Source of the DNA: CAZCZU01 sp964503475 | GTDB taxonomy: Bacteria; Pseudomonadota; Zetaproteobacteria; Mariprofundales; Mariprofundaceae | NCBI GenBank assembly: GCA_964503475.1 | Contig: CAZCZU010000011.1 | Coordinates: forward strand, 1 to 60,895 | Direction of reading: 5' to 3' | Length of the DNA stretch: 60,895 nt | Shown here: positions 43,793 to 55,881 of the stretch, piece after piece | Position numbering within the stretch: the stretch's first letter is position 1 | How the letters are laid out: each line of letters opens with the position of its first letter | The notes under the pieces: model-generated | Databases searched by the model: none | Seen by the model: only the letters and a program-made list of their open reading frames with translations | What the model was told of the DNA's origin: nothing | Made by a program: the position numbers and the translations under genes

Positions 43793-45595
43793 CTACTCCT
43801 TGCGCCCGAACAGGCGCTCAAGATCGTTCAGGCCCAACCGCACATAGGTCGGGCGGCCATGGTTGCACTGACCGATATTGGGGGTGCGCTCCATCTCGCG
43901 CAGCAAGGCCTCCTGCTCATTGGCATTCAGCGTCCGCCCCGCCTTGACCGAACCCTTGCAGGCCCGATTACCCAGCCAGCGTTCGAGCACCCGGCTTTTT
44001 CCCTCCGCCTCGATGCCGATCAGCATACAGGCCTCGACCAGCTCCTCGATCAGCGACTGCGGCGACTCGCTGCTCAGCAGAGCCGGCACCGCGCGAATCG
44101 TGAAGGCCTCATCCCCTGCCGCCTCGACCTCGACACCAAAGGTATGCAGGGCATCCAGATGATCGTGCAGCCAGGCGGCCGATTCACCCCCCAGTTGCCA
44201 CGGCACCGGCGTCAGAAGCAACTGGCTTGCCAGTGCCCCTTTCGCCATCTGCCGCTTCAGCTTCTCGTAGGTGATGCGCTCGTGGGCCGCGTGCTGATCG
44301 ACAAGCACCACCCCCTCCGGCGTCTGGGTCAGGATATAACACTGATGAATCTGGGCCAGTGGCTGCCCCAACTGCAGGGCTGCCGCATAATCAGCCTCAG
44401 GCTCTGCGGCCGAGGGCGCAAACAGCCCGTAACGCTCAGCCGATGTCGGGGCGGGTGCCACCGGACGCTGGCCGAAATTCGGCAACCGGGGAGGTGCGGA
44501 TGGCGCCGACGGCGGGCGCCAGGATGAAGGCGATGCGGGAGCGATATCACGACGCATCGCACTCATCGCCTGCTCGGTCGGCTGCGAGGAGACATGCTGG
44601 CCCATGCGCTCGATACCGGCCCGTACACAGGCGACGATGGCGGCGCGCACCGATTGAGGCGAACGGAAACGCACCTCGCGCTTGGCCGGATGCACGTTTA
44701 CATCCACATCCTTCGGGTCCATGTCGATACGTACGACGGCGGCCGGATAGCGATCATGAAACATCACATCCCGGTAACCGGCCCGCAGTGCTGCGATCAG
44801 CTGTTTGTCGCGAATCACACGCCCGTTGATCAGGAACTGCATGCGACTTGCATCGCGCTGATGCCAGGTTGGCAGCCCCAGATGCGCCAGCAGCTGCATC
44901 CCTTCATGCTCCAGCCTCTGCTCGATGCTGTTGGCGGCGAACTCCTTGCCCATCACCGCCAGCACCCGCTCCTCCTCGCTCTGACCGGCCGGCAAATCCA
45001 GACGCGAGCGGCCATCGATCTCCAGCGAGATGGCGGCATGCGGATTGGCCAGCGCCAGGGCGCGCACGGCCTCGACAATGGCCGCCTCCTCGGTACGGTC
45101 GGTACGCATGAAATGAAGACGCGCCGGCGTATTCAGAAAGAGGTCGAGCACCTCGATACGGGTACCCTTCCTGGGAGCTGCCGGACGCAACTCCACGGCT
45201 CCTCCGCCATCAACACGCACTTCGACACCTTCGGCTGCACCCGCAAGAGCGGTATGCAGACGAAAACGGGAAACGGAAGCGATCGATGGCAATGCTTCGC
45301 CGCGAAAACCGTGGCTGGCGATACGGTGCAGATCCTCGGCCGTACTGATCTTACTGGTGGCATGGCGCTGCATGGCAAGCTCCGCATCACGTGCCGACAT
45401 GCCGCTACCGTCATCCTCGATCTCGATGCGCTTCTTGCCCGCCCTGCTGATACGGATAACAACCTTTCCGGCACCGGCATCGAGGCTGTTCTCGACCAGC
45501 TCCTTGACCACCGAAGCCGGACGCTCGACCACCTCACCGGCGGCAATCTGGTTGGCCACCTGTGGTGATAGCACGTGAATCAGGTTCTCAGTCAT
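43793..45595 (-). CDS. mutL: DNA mismatch repair protein MutL
   Basis: GHKL ATPase linking mismatch recognition by MutS to downstream incision. From ATG 45595 (MTENLIHVLSPQVANQIAAG) it has 600 residues. ATP-binding boxes are ENSLDAGAG, DDGSGM, TSKI and GFRGEAL; PFRSP-like VHPAKREVRF is also present. A Pro-rich linker of about 70 residues follows, then the MutL C-terminal domain. I see no DQHAAHERITYEKL-associated DQHA(X)2E(X)4E nuclease set with certainty: DQHAAHERITYEKL is present and matches that motif, so endonuclease activity is possible. It is first of the run mutL-antiporter-miaA-hflX. Confidence 0.94.
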   Translation of the reverse strand: MTENLIHVLSPQVANQIAAGEVVERPASVVKELVENSLDAGAGKVVIRISRAGKKRIEIEDDGSGMSARDAELAMQRHATSKISTAEDLHRIASHGFRGEALPSIASVSRFRLHTALAGAAEGVEVRVDGGGAVELRPAAPRKGTRIEVLDLFLNTPARLHFMRTDRTEEAAIVEAVRALALANPHAAISLEIDGRSRLDLPAGQSEEERVLAVMGKEFAANSIEQRLEHEGMQLLAHLGLPTWHQRDASRMQFLINGRVIRDKQLIAALRAGYRDVMFHDRYPAAVVRIDMDPKDVDVNVHPAKREVRFRSPQSVRAAIVACVRAGIERMGQHVSSQPTEQAMSAMRRDIAPASPSSWRPPSAPSAPPRLPNFGQRPVAPAPTSAERYGLFAPSAAEPEADYAAALQLGQPLAQIHQCYILTQTPEGVVLVDQHAAHERITYEKLKRQMAKGALASQLLLTPVPWQLGGESAAWLHDHLDALHTFGVEVEAAGDEAFTIRAVPALLSSESPQSLIEELVEACMLIGIEAEGKSRVLERWLGNRACKGSVKAGRTLNANEQEALLREMERTPNIGQCNHGRPTYVRLGLNDLERLFGRKE

Positions 45596-45836
45596 GATGG
45601 CATCCATCACAAAGGTTCAAAGCAGTAAGAAACAAAGGCTTAGTCATCTTGTCTCGAAGTCTGCACCCTTTACAAACGAATGCAATTTGCCTCAAGCACT
45701 CCCGCACATCAGAACAATGCCGGCCTCCTACGTCCACGGATGGGCCGCGGGCCAGCGAATAGCGGGTCCGTGAGTAGAGGCGGCCCTGTGCCGCCGGAAC
45801 AATAGAGGTCGAGGGCAGGATGCTCCGGGACCGTAT
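45596..45836. other. Non-coding spacer between the flavin hydroxylase gene and mutL, with inverted repeats
   Basis: No gene seen. On the + strand the segment 45735-45795 contains CACGGA and TCCGTG arms (45735-45740 and 45767-45772) enclosing a GGGCCGCGGGCC palindrome, followed by a GGCGG/CCGCC hairpin (45779-45795). The stretch GAGTAGAGGCG ... GCCGCC recurs at the window end (about 60852-60878). It may be a small dispersed repeat and may also hold the mutL promoter, though no strong hexamers are evident. Confidence 0.4.
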
Positions 45837-47048
45837 CTAGGAAATCTGTTTCGGGACAGGCAGCGAAAGCCCGGTACTGTTCTGCATCAGCACCCGCTTG
45901 ATCAGGCCGCTGTTCCCCACCGCTCGCATACCAAAACCGCGAAAAGCAGCCAGTCCCGGCCACTGCGTGGTAAAGATGCGATGCAGCCCCTCCATCGAGG
46001 CCATGATGGAGAGGATATCGGGCAGGCGCTGCTTCATATAACGATTCAGTACATCCAGCTCGCCCCAGTCCTCGCCGAAGCGCCTGGCATCGACAATCTC
46101 CTGCGCCAGCACCATGGCATCGCGCAGGCCGAGATTCACACCCAGGCCGGCCAGCGGATGAATGGTATGGGCAGCATCGCCGATCAGGGCCAGACGTGGC
46201 TGCACCAGATGATGGGCCAGGCGTATTTTCAACGGGAAAGCGGCTCGTTCGCCCACCTCCTCAATGCGACCGAGCTGCGGGCCAAAGGTGAGATTCAACG
46301 CCTCAAGAAAAGCCGCATCCTCAAGTGCCATCAGGCGCTCCGCCTCATCATTCTCCGCACTCCAGACAATGGAGCAAAGATCATCGGTCATCGGCAGCAG
46401 TGCCAGGGGACCTGTCGGCAGAAAGCGCTGGTAGGCAACACCGCGATGCGGCTGCTGCGGACGAATCGTGGCCACAATTCCCTTCTGCCGGTAATCGCGC
46501 TCACGGCAACCGATTTCGGCCTGCTGGCGCAGCCAGGAGTGGGCTCCGTCTGCCCCGACCACCAGAGGCGTCGACAGCAGACGTCCATCGGCAAGCCTGA
46601 GGCGCACCTCATCCTCATCCCACTCGATATCACTCAGTTCAGCCGGGCAAAGCAGCTCGACGTGCTCAGCCCTGAGCAGCGTCTTGCGCATCGCAGCCTG
46701 CAATTTCGAGTTCTCAACCAGATAGCCGAGCGCCGCCTCACCGATCTCGGCCGCATCGAACCGGATACCGCCGGGATGCTGATCATCCCAGATGCGCATG
46801 GCATGCATGACGCCGGCATCCGCCGCCAGATGCTCCCATACTCCGAGGCCCTGCAGGATACGGACATTGCCCAATACGATGGCACTGACGCGACAATCGC
46901 GCCCCAGAGAGGTGCGCACCTGCGCCTCACTCCGTTCGATCACCACCACATGCAGGCCGCTCTCTTTCAGGGCACAGGCCAGCGCCAGCCCAACCATACC
47001 GCCGCCGACAATGGCAACATCTGCACGATCATGGAATGCGTGACTCAT
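45837..47048 (-). CDS. UbiH/UbiF/VisC-family FAD monooxygenase (first of tandem pair)
   Basis: Aromatic-ring hydroxylase of the ubiquinone-biosynthesis type, 403 residues from ATG 47048. It has the Rossmann start VAIVGGGMVGLALACALKESG, the FAD/NADPH motif LVVGADGAHSWLRQQ and the second FAD motif LALIGDAAHTIHPLAGLGVNLG, all complete. It and the next gene overlap by 4 nt and are paralogues sharing the same motifs, so they probably hydroxylate different ring positions of a quinone precursor. The exact position (C5, C6 or C1) is not assignable here. No other ubi genes are in the window. Confidence 0.87.
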   Translation of the reverse strand: MSHAFHDRADVAIVGGGMVGLALACALKESGLHVVVIERSEAQVRTSLGRDCRVSAIVLGNVRILQGLGVWEHLAADAGVMHAMRIWDDQHPGGIRFDAAEIGEAALGYLVENSKLQAAMRKTLLRAEHVELLCPAELSDIEWDEDEVRLRLADGRLLSTPLVVGADGAHSWLRQQAEIGCRERDYRQKGIVATIRPQQPHRGVAYQRFLPTGPLALLPMTDDLCSIVWSAENDEAERLMALEDAAFLEALNLTFGPQLGRIEEVGERAAFPLKIRLAHHLVQPRLALIGDAAHTIHPLAGLGVNLGLRDAMVLAQEIVDARRFGEDWGELDVLNRYMKQRLPDILSIMASMEGLHRIFTTQWPGLAAFRGFGMRAVGNSGLIKRVLMQNSTGLSLPVPKQIS

Positions 47049-48271
47049 TGATTCTCTCCCGTCGCCGCCAGCGAACTCAGGCCCGCGGCATGATGCAGCA
47101 GCAAGTCGCGCAGCGGCGGCCACATCTGCATGGCATTCAATCCCTGTCCGCGCAGCCAGCGTCCCGGTGCGAATGAGGTGCCGAAGGCATTGACCATCGA
47201 TTCGGTAAAGCCTGTCACCCCCAACACATCCAGCCTGCGCTGCTCGGCATAGGCCTGCAGCAGAATCGGCGCCCCCGGGTCCTGGCGAGCCAGATCGCTG
47301 TCCAGCACTCGGGCCAGGAGAGCGACATCGCGCAGGCCCAGGTTCATTCCCTGCCCTCCGACCGGGTGTACGGTATGGGCGGCATTGCCGGCCAGCAACA
47401 GGCGTGGCGCGGTATAGCTGCGGGCGACCGAGAGTTCCAGTGGATAGCTGGCCCGCCCGCCCATAGCGGTGAAACGGCCACTCTTCGGCTGCACCGCATC
47501 ACCAACGACACGGTACAACTTCTGCAGGAATGCCGCTTCCGGCATCTGCAGCAGCCGTACGGCCTCGGACGGGGTAGCCGCCCAGACAATGGAAAACCGA
47601 CCATCGGCCAGCGGCAGGAGGGCCAAAGGCCCCGACTCGCGGAAACACTCGTAGGCGACATCGTCATGCGAGCGCTCGCAGGCCACCGAGGCGACAATGC
47701 CGTAGCGGTTGTAATCCCAACCGAAGAGATCAATGCCGGCCATGCGGCGCATCTGGCTCTGGGTGCCATCTGCCCCGATCACCAGACGGGCATGCAGGGT
47801 ATCGCTCTTCTCACCCTGCTGCAGGCGAAGCTCCACGCCGTCATCCGTCTGCTGCAGTGCCGTGACACTGGCCGGACAGATCACCTGAGCACAGTCATGC
47901 ATGCGGGCATACATCGGGGCCAGCAACTGCCCCATCTCGACCACATAGCCCAGCGCCTCGATATCGGGCGCTTCGTGCCTGGCATCGATGGCATCCATAT
48001 CGACGCGCCCGGCATTGCCCGGCTCACTGACTACGATATGACGAATCAGGCCGGAACCTGCGGCAGCAACCTCCGGCCAGACCCCCAGTTGTTCAAGATG
48101 GACACGCGAACCGTAGGAGAGAGCAATAACCCGCTCGGGATCGGAGGATTCGAACAGGGGCTCACGCGACTCCACAACGGCAATACGGTAACCCAGCGGC
48201 TGCAACTGCAGAGCCAGCGCCGCACCAACGGCGCCGCCGCCGACAATGACGATATCGAACTGCTTCTTCAT
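47045..48271 (-). CDS. UbiH/UbiF/VisC-family FAD monooxygenase (second of tandem pair)
   Basis: 408-residue paralogue of the neighbouring hydroxylase, with FDIVIVGGGAVGAALALQLQ at the N-terminus, LVIGADGTQSQMRRMAG and LLAGNAAHTVHPVGGQGMNLGLRD. The second FAD motif reads GNAAHT instead of GDAAHT, as in UbiH and UbiF of several proteobacteria. The start MKKQ is preceded by a GGGGGAT ribosome site. It is first of the pair and probably the first gene of its transcript. Function as for the pair: ubiquinone-ring hydroxylation is likely, position unknown. Confidence 0.87.
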   Translation of the reverse strand: MKKQFDIVIVGGGAVGAALALQLQPLGYRIAVVESREPLFESSDPERVIALSYGSRVHLEQLGVWPEVAAAGSGLIRHIVVSEPGNAGRVDMDAIDARHEAPDIEALGYVVEMGQLLAPMYARMHDCAQVICPASVTALQQTDDGVELRLQQGEKSDTLHARLVIGADGTQSQMRRMAGIDLFGWDYNRYGIVASVACERSHDDVAYECFRESGPLALLPLADGRFSIVWAATPSEAVRLLQMPEAAFLQKLYRVVGDAVQPKSGRFTAMGGRASYPLELSVARSYTAPRLLLAGNAAHTVHPVGGQGMNLGLRDVALLARVLDSDLARQDPGAPILLQAYAEQRRLDVLGVTGFTESMVNAFGTSFAPGRWLRGQGLNAMQMWPPLRDLLLHHAAGLSSLAATGENQ

Positions 48272-48385
48272 CGTGCTTATCCCCCTGCCCAGCCCACACC
48301 ATTATTGAGACAAGTACAGCGAATGCAAGCAGGGGCTCCGACTATAGAAGAGAGAATATAGGCAGGTAGATTGCGATCTTTGCGA

Positions 48386-49108
48386 CTAACAGGCGAAGCT
48401 GATGGGCGTACCCACCTCGGCCCAGAGCTCACCGGCGGCACTGCCACGATTGGCGGCAATTTCGACCAGCCCCTGGCTGTTTTGGTACCAGAACAGCTCC
48501 CCCTCCTTCACTTCGGCAAAGGTGGTCGCCGCCGAAACGGCCTGATCGCGCACCATCAACACGGTATCGGAGGACAAGCCATCGGCCCGCAGGCCGGTCA
48601 TCAGGTTGCCGTAGCCATCCTGGTAGATCACTTCAGGCAGATCATCCGGCCACTCCGTCCCTTCACTCGGCTGACAGGGCTCAAGCGCAACCGGAAGACC
48701 GGCCGCCAGCATGGCCGCGACCGGCGCGAACAGGTCGCGACCGTGAAAGCTGGCCGAGAGCCGGGGCGGTTGCCACTTGATCTCGAACCATTCGGGCGCA
48801 TCGGCATAGCGTGCAGCGATCGCCAACAGGCCGTTATCAGGACCGACAAAGGTATGTCCGCCAGCGCGCAACACAACCGGTCGCCGCGAAGTCCCGACAC
48901 CGGGATCAACCACAGCAAGAAATACGGTACCATCGGAAAACGAACGGCTTGCTGCCGCCAGCAGATAGGCCGATGCCCGGGCATTGTATGCCGGGGCATC
49001 GTGCATCAGCGACAGGCAGGGGACCTGCGGAGCAATCCCCAGGATCGCCCCCTGCATCTGGCCGACATACGGCCCTTCACGGCCGAAATCACTGAACATC
49101 ACAATCAT
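48386..49108 (-). CDS. SAM hydroxide adenosyltransferase (DUF62 family)
   Basis: 240-residue enzyme of the fluorinase/chlorinase superfamily that, in its common branch, hydrolyses S-adenosylmethionine to adenosine and methionine. The hydrolase triad is complete: D68 in VVDPGVGT, R75 in SRR and H122 in HGRDLFAP. FSDFGREGPYVGQM at the N-terminus and FVGPDNGLL are the nucleoside-binding loops. Its biological role is unresolved in general. It lies 40 nt downstream of the DEAD-box helicase gene on the same strand and far from the methionine genes. Confidence 0.86.
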   Translation of the reverse strand: MIVMFSDFGREGPYVGQMQGAILGIAPQVPCLSLMHDAPAYNARASAYLLAAASRSFSDGTVFLAVVDPGVGTSRRPVVLRAGGHTFVGPDNGLLAIAARYADAPEWFEIKWQPPRLSASFHGRDLFAPVAAMLAAGLPVALEPCQPSEGTEWPDDLPEVIYQDGYGNLMTGLRADGLSSDTVLMVRDQAVSAATTFAEVKEGELFWYQNSQGLVEIAANRGSAAGELWAEVGTPISFAC

Positions 49109-49148
49109 CAGGGCCAGCTTGGCACAAAGCCGGCTTCAGCGAAACAAA

Positions 49149-50651
49149 TCAGGAGCCTTTTTTTCCGCCCTTGCCAGCGTACGGCTTGCCGCCACGACCC
49201 GGACCATTGCGGCCCGGCCCCTTGCGATAGCCACCGGGCTTACCCTTCCAGGGACCACGGCGCCCGCGACCACCCGGATGACCACGCTCTTTCATGCGCG
49301 ACAGGGCCCGCTTCAGATGATCGCCGTGCAAGCCGATGCGTTCCGGTCCGGCCACCTCTTCCTGATTCAGCTGCATGGAGAGCAGCTTGATGGCGAGCTG
49401 GGGCAGATCAATCTCGTCCTCCAGCGCCAGCAGCAGCTCGGAAGCCGCCTCATCGATCGACTGATGGCGGATCTTCTCCACCAGCTTGCCGACCTGCGCC
49501 TTCTGCAACTCGTGACGACTCGGCACCAGTGCCTGCGTCATCTCCTTGCCGGTCTTGTGCTGGATACGCTGGATCTCGCGCATCTCCATCGGTGTCACCA
49601 GCGTGATCGCCATCCCCTTCTTGCCGGCGCGGCCGGTACGGCCGATACGATGCACATAGCTTTCGGGGTTGAAGGCGATGTGGTAATTGAACACGTGAGT
49701 CACATCCGAAACGTCGAGGCCGCGCGCAGCCACATCGGTCGCGACCAGCACTTCGGCATCACTTTTACGGAAAGCACGGATGATCTTCTCACGCTGACGC
49801 TGCTCGATATCACCATGCAGTCCCATCGCCGTCAGGCCACGGGCCGAAAGCGAGGTCGCCAGGCGATCCACTTCCAGACGGGTACGACAGAAGATGATGC
49901 TCTTGTCCGGCTCCTCGGCATCGATCAGGCGGATCAATGCATCCTCACGCTCATGTTCATCAATCACGTAATAGCGCTGCTCGATATTGGCATTGGTGGT
50001 CTCGCGCTGGGTGATGGCGATACGCTCGGGGTTCTTCAGGATCGATGAAGCCAGATTCTGGATCGGACGCGGCATCGTGGCCGAGAAAAGCAGTGTCTGG
50101 CGCTCCGCGGGCAGATGCGAAAAGATGGTGCGGATATCGTCCAGAAAGCCCATATCGAGCATTTCGTCGGCCTCATCCAGCACGACAATCTGCGGTGCAA
50201 AGGTTCCAAGTCGCTTGCCTTCCAGCAGATCTTTCAAGCGGCCTGGCGTGGCCACCACAACCTGGGCGCCACGACGAATGCTGTCGATCTGGCGGGAGTA
50301 GGACTGGCCGCCGTAGATGGCCGAGGTATGCAGTCCGGCAAACTGGCCCAGGCGATAGAGCTCTTCGCTCACCTGCATGCAGAGCTCACGCGTCGGCGTG
50401 ATTACCAACAGGCCAACGCCTCCTTTCGGATCGAGGCGCGACATCGAAGGCAGGCCGAACGCGGCTGTCTTACCGGTGCCGGTATGCGCCTGGGCGACGA
50501 TATCGCGTCCAGCCAGAACAACCGGGATTGCCTCGGCCTGCACGGGGCTTGCCACGCGGAAACCGGCCTTACGTACACCTTCAAGAATGGAATCGGCCAA
50601 GCCCAGCGCCTCGAAAGGCACGGCTTCTGGATTTTGATCTGTATCGGACAT
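49149..50651 (-). CDS. DEAD-box RNA helicase with basic C-terminal tail
   Basis: ATP-dependent RNA remodeller. From ATG 50651 (MSDTDQNPEAV) it has 500 residues: Q motif and Walker A AQAHTGTGKTAAFG, PTRELCMQV, TPGRLKDLL, DEAD in VVLDEADEMLDMGF, SATMPRP, and the helicase C motifs ATDVAARGLDV and HRIGRTGRAG. The last ~50 residues are Gly-, Arg- and Lys-rich (GRGRRGPWKGKPGG, GRNGPGRGGK), an RNA-binding tail as in CsdA/DeaD. A middle region after the core resembles the DbpA/CsdA dimerisation-like segment. An ATG 24 nt further upstream is less likely. Confidence 0.92.
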   Translation of the reverse strand: MSDTDQNPEAVPFEALGLADSILEGVRKAGFRVASPVQAEAIPVVLAGRDIVAQAHTGTGKTAAFGLPSMSRLDPKGGVGLLVITPTRELCMQVSEELYRLGQFAGLHTSAIYGGQSYSRQIDSIRRGAQVVVATPGRLKDLLEGKRLGTFAPQIVVLDEADEMLDMGFLDDIRTIFSHLPAERQTLLFSATMPRPIQNLASSILKNPERIAITQRETTNANIEQRYYVIDEHEREDALIRLIDAEEPDKSIIFCRTRLEVDRLATSLSARGLTAMGLHGDIEQRQREKIIRAFRKSDAEVLVATDVAARGLDVSDVTHVFNYHIAFNPESYVHRIGRTGRAGKKGMAITLVTPMEMREIQRIQHKTGKEMTQALVPSRHELQKAQVGKLVEKIRHQSIDEAASELLLALEDEIDLPQLAIKLLSMQLNQEEVAGPERIGLHGDHLKRALSRMKERGHPGGRGRRGPWKGKPGGYRKGPGRNGPGRGGKPYAGKGGKKGS

Positions 50652-50729
50652 GGGAATAATCTCTTGGGGGGTCAAAAATGGCCGGAAAACGCACGGCCCG
50701 GGGCCAGTCGCTTTCGGGCTGGAGCGGCA

Positions 50730-51038
50730 CTATAGCGGAAAAGCACCCGCTCCGCCATTGAATTCGCCACCATGCCGGGCAACGGATGCCTCCTGCCACG
50801 GGCGCAACCTCTTGTGTATCACCCGCACCTGCGATCCGTACAACGAGCCCACCGGCTCGGCAAACGACGTAATCTCTTCCCGGATCACATGCACACCAGG
50901 ATAGCCACTGGCCTCGGCCCGCTCCCCCATATAATGACCCAGGCCATATCCTGTCAGCAGAACATAACCCAGAGCGAGGAACAGTGTGGCGACCACGGCA
51001 ATCGCCAGAAACTCCTCATAGGCATTGCGAACGTCCAT
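50730..51038 (-). CDS. One-pass membrane protein, unknown function
   Basis: 102-residue protein with one transmembrane helix (AIAVVATLFLALGYVLLTGYGL, about residues 12-33, shown in part) and a polar C-terminal part with basic and Gly-rich end. No domain recognised. A TAAAAT hexamer lies 6 nt before the ATG at 51038, the leaderless geometry seen elsewhere. The element copy B begins 51 bp upstream of the gene. The gene precedes the DEAD-box helicase on the same strand with a gap of 78 nt. Confidence 0.55.
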   Translation of the reverse strand: MDVRNAYEEFLAIAVVATLFLALGYVLLTGYGLGHYMGERAEASGYPGVHVIREEITSFAEPVGSLYGSQVRVIHKRLRPWQEASVARHGGEFNGGAGAFPL

Positions 51039-51044
51039 GCCCCC

Positions 51045-51050
51045 ATTTTA
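51045..51050 (-). promoter_or_regulatory. Predicted -10 element before the one-pass membrane protein
   Basis: TAAAAT on the minus strand ends 6 nt before the ATG at 51038, separated by GGGGGC. That run could instead serve as a ribosome site, so the leaderless interpretation is less clear than for the other cases. Confidence 0.3.
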
Positions 51051-51088
51051 GACATGGACTTGGCATAAGCCTATAGCCCAAACAGACT

Positions 51089-51357
51089 AGGGCCTGTTAA
51101 CACTCATTTCGGTGTTGTCGCTGTTGCCCCAAACCGGGCCAATCAAGGCGCGAGGGATGAAATTTGGTGCCTCCAAATGAATCCTGAGTAACGCCGAGCG
51201 GCCCGGCTTGGGGCGAAGCCCCTCAAGGATAGGCCATTTTTTCGGCCCTGCAAGGCAGTGCGAGCGTGGCGTGCTCATTGCACACAAGCGAGCGATAAAG
51301 CGGCAGGACGGGAAAATGGCCGTATCGGCGCCATCGAAATGAGTGTTAACAGACCCT
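51089..51357. mobile_element. MITE-like element copy B (269 bp)
   Basis: Longer relative of copy A, with the same terminal inverted repeats (AGGGCCTGTTAACACTCATT on the left; the right end differs by one base in the first 23) and the same nested inverted repeat (51126-51140 and 51200-51214, one mismatch). It holds about 80 bp more than copy A near its right end, including a stretch with GCGAGCGTGGCGTGCTCATT. No protein-coding frame. It sits between a one-pass membrane protein and a NarL-type regulator, outside any reading frame. Flanks are TA on the left and TG on the right, so no exact target duplication is visible. Confidence 0.78.
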
Positions 51358-51365
51358 GGATCGAA

Positions 51366-52055
51366 TTATTGGTCAGGAAATGAGATCAGGCCGAGATTGA
51401 TCGCCTCGAACACAGCTTCCGAACGCGAATGGACGGCCAGCTTGCGAAAAATATTGCGGGTATGGGCACGCACCGTATGGGTGGAGAGGTGCAGGGAATC
51501 GGCAATTTCACTATAACTGCAACCACGCGAGATCATGCAGAGGATTTCGTGCTCACGCTCGGTGAGGCCGCTCTTCTCCAGTGCCTCCTGAAAATCGGCA
51601 TCCGAACATACCTCATCCGTCCGTTCATCCGGCACATTGTTCAATCGCTCGAGCAGATAACGGGCCACTTTCGGACTGATGGCCGACTCCCCCCCCTTCA
51701 GAGCAAGAATGGCATCGGCCAAACCTTTCAGGGCCTGTTCCTTGATCAGGTAACCGGTCGCCCCGGCCTCCAGCGCCCCCATGGCGCTCTCCTTGTCACC
51801 GAAAACGGTTAACACCATCGCTTCCAGGCCCGGATGAAGCTCCCGTGCCTCACGAATGATATCTACGCCATTGCCGTCCGGCAGGCCAAGATCGGCCACC
51901 AGCACGTCCGGCTGCCCCCGCTTCAGTGCAGCTCTCGCCGAAGCACAATCGCCCACGGCATCAAAAAGCTGGAGTTCGGAGTGTTTTTCGATCAAGCGTA
52001 CCAGGTAATCGCGAGTGGCCTTCTCATCCTCAAGCAATAGTACCGAATATGCCAT
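51366..52055 (-). CDS. NarL/FixJ-type response regulator
   Basis: 229-residue two-component output protein. An N-terminal receiver has DDE-like acidic residues in LLLEDEKATRDY, D55 in VLVADLGLPDGNG and the KEQALKG lysine at the position of the conserved Lys. It is linked to a LuxR-type DNA-binding domain (LTEREHEILCMISRGCSYSE, then EIADSLHLSTHTVRAHTRNI). No cognate kinase gene is adjacent; the hybrid kinase at 24236-26053 carries its own receiver and is 25 kb away. The ATG at 52055 is preceded by a GGGGGG stretch. Target genes are unknown. Confidence 0.9.
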   Translation of the reverse strand: MAYSVLLLEDEKATRDYLVRLIEKHSELQLFDAVGDCASARAALKRGQPDVLVADLGLPDGNGVDIIREARELHPGLEAMVLTVFGDKESAMGALEAGATGYLIKEQALKGLADAILALKGGESAISPKVARYLLERLNNVPDERTDEVCSDADFQEALEKSGLTEREHEILCMISRGCSYSEIADSLHLSTHTVRAHTRNIFRKLAVHSRSEAVFEAINLGLISFPDQ

Positions 52056-52191
52056 AGACTCCAGTCCCCCCAGTGTTTAGCTGAACCACAGGATGCCAAA
52101 AATCTACAGAGCAAACAAATAGAAAAAACAGCCCCTGATTGCTAGCCTTGCGCCAAATGATATTTGACACTCCAGATACGAAGGACGATCC

Positions 52192-55875
<3,684 letters not shown>

Positions 55876-55881
55876 AGCGCT

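Noticed and set aside
40149..43847. Plus-strand open frames of 533, 335 and 461 codons opposite hflX, miaA and the antiporter
   Set aside because: Antisense artefacts with no family motifs.
52056..52191. Possible cobalamin or SAM riboswitch before metH
   Set aside because: The region is short, AT-rich and has none of the conserved box sequences or the needed helices.
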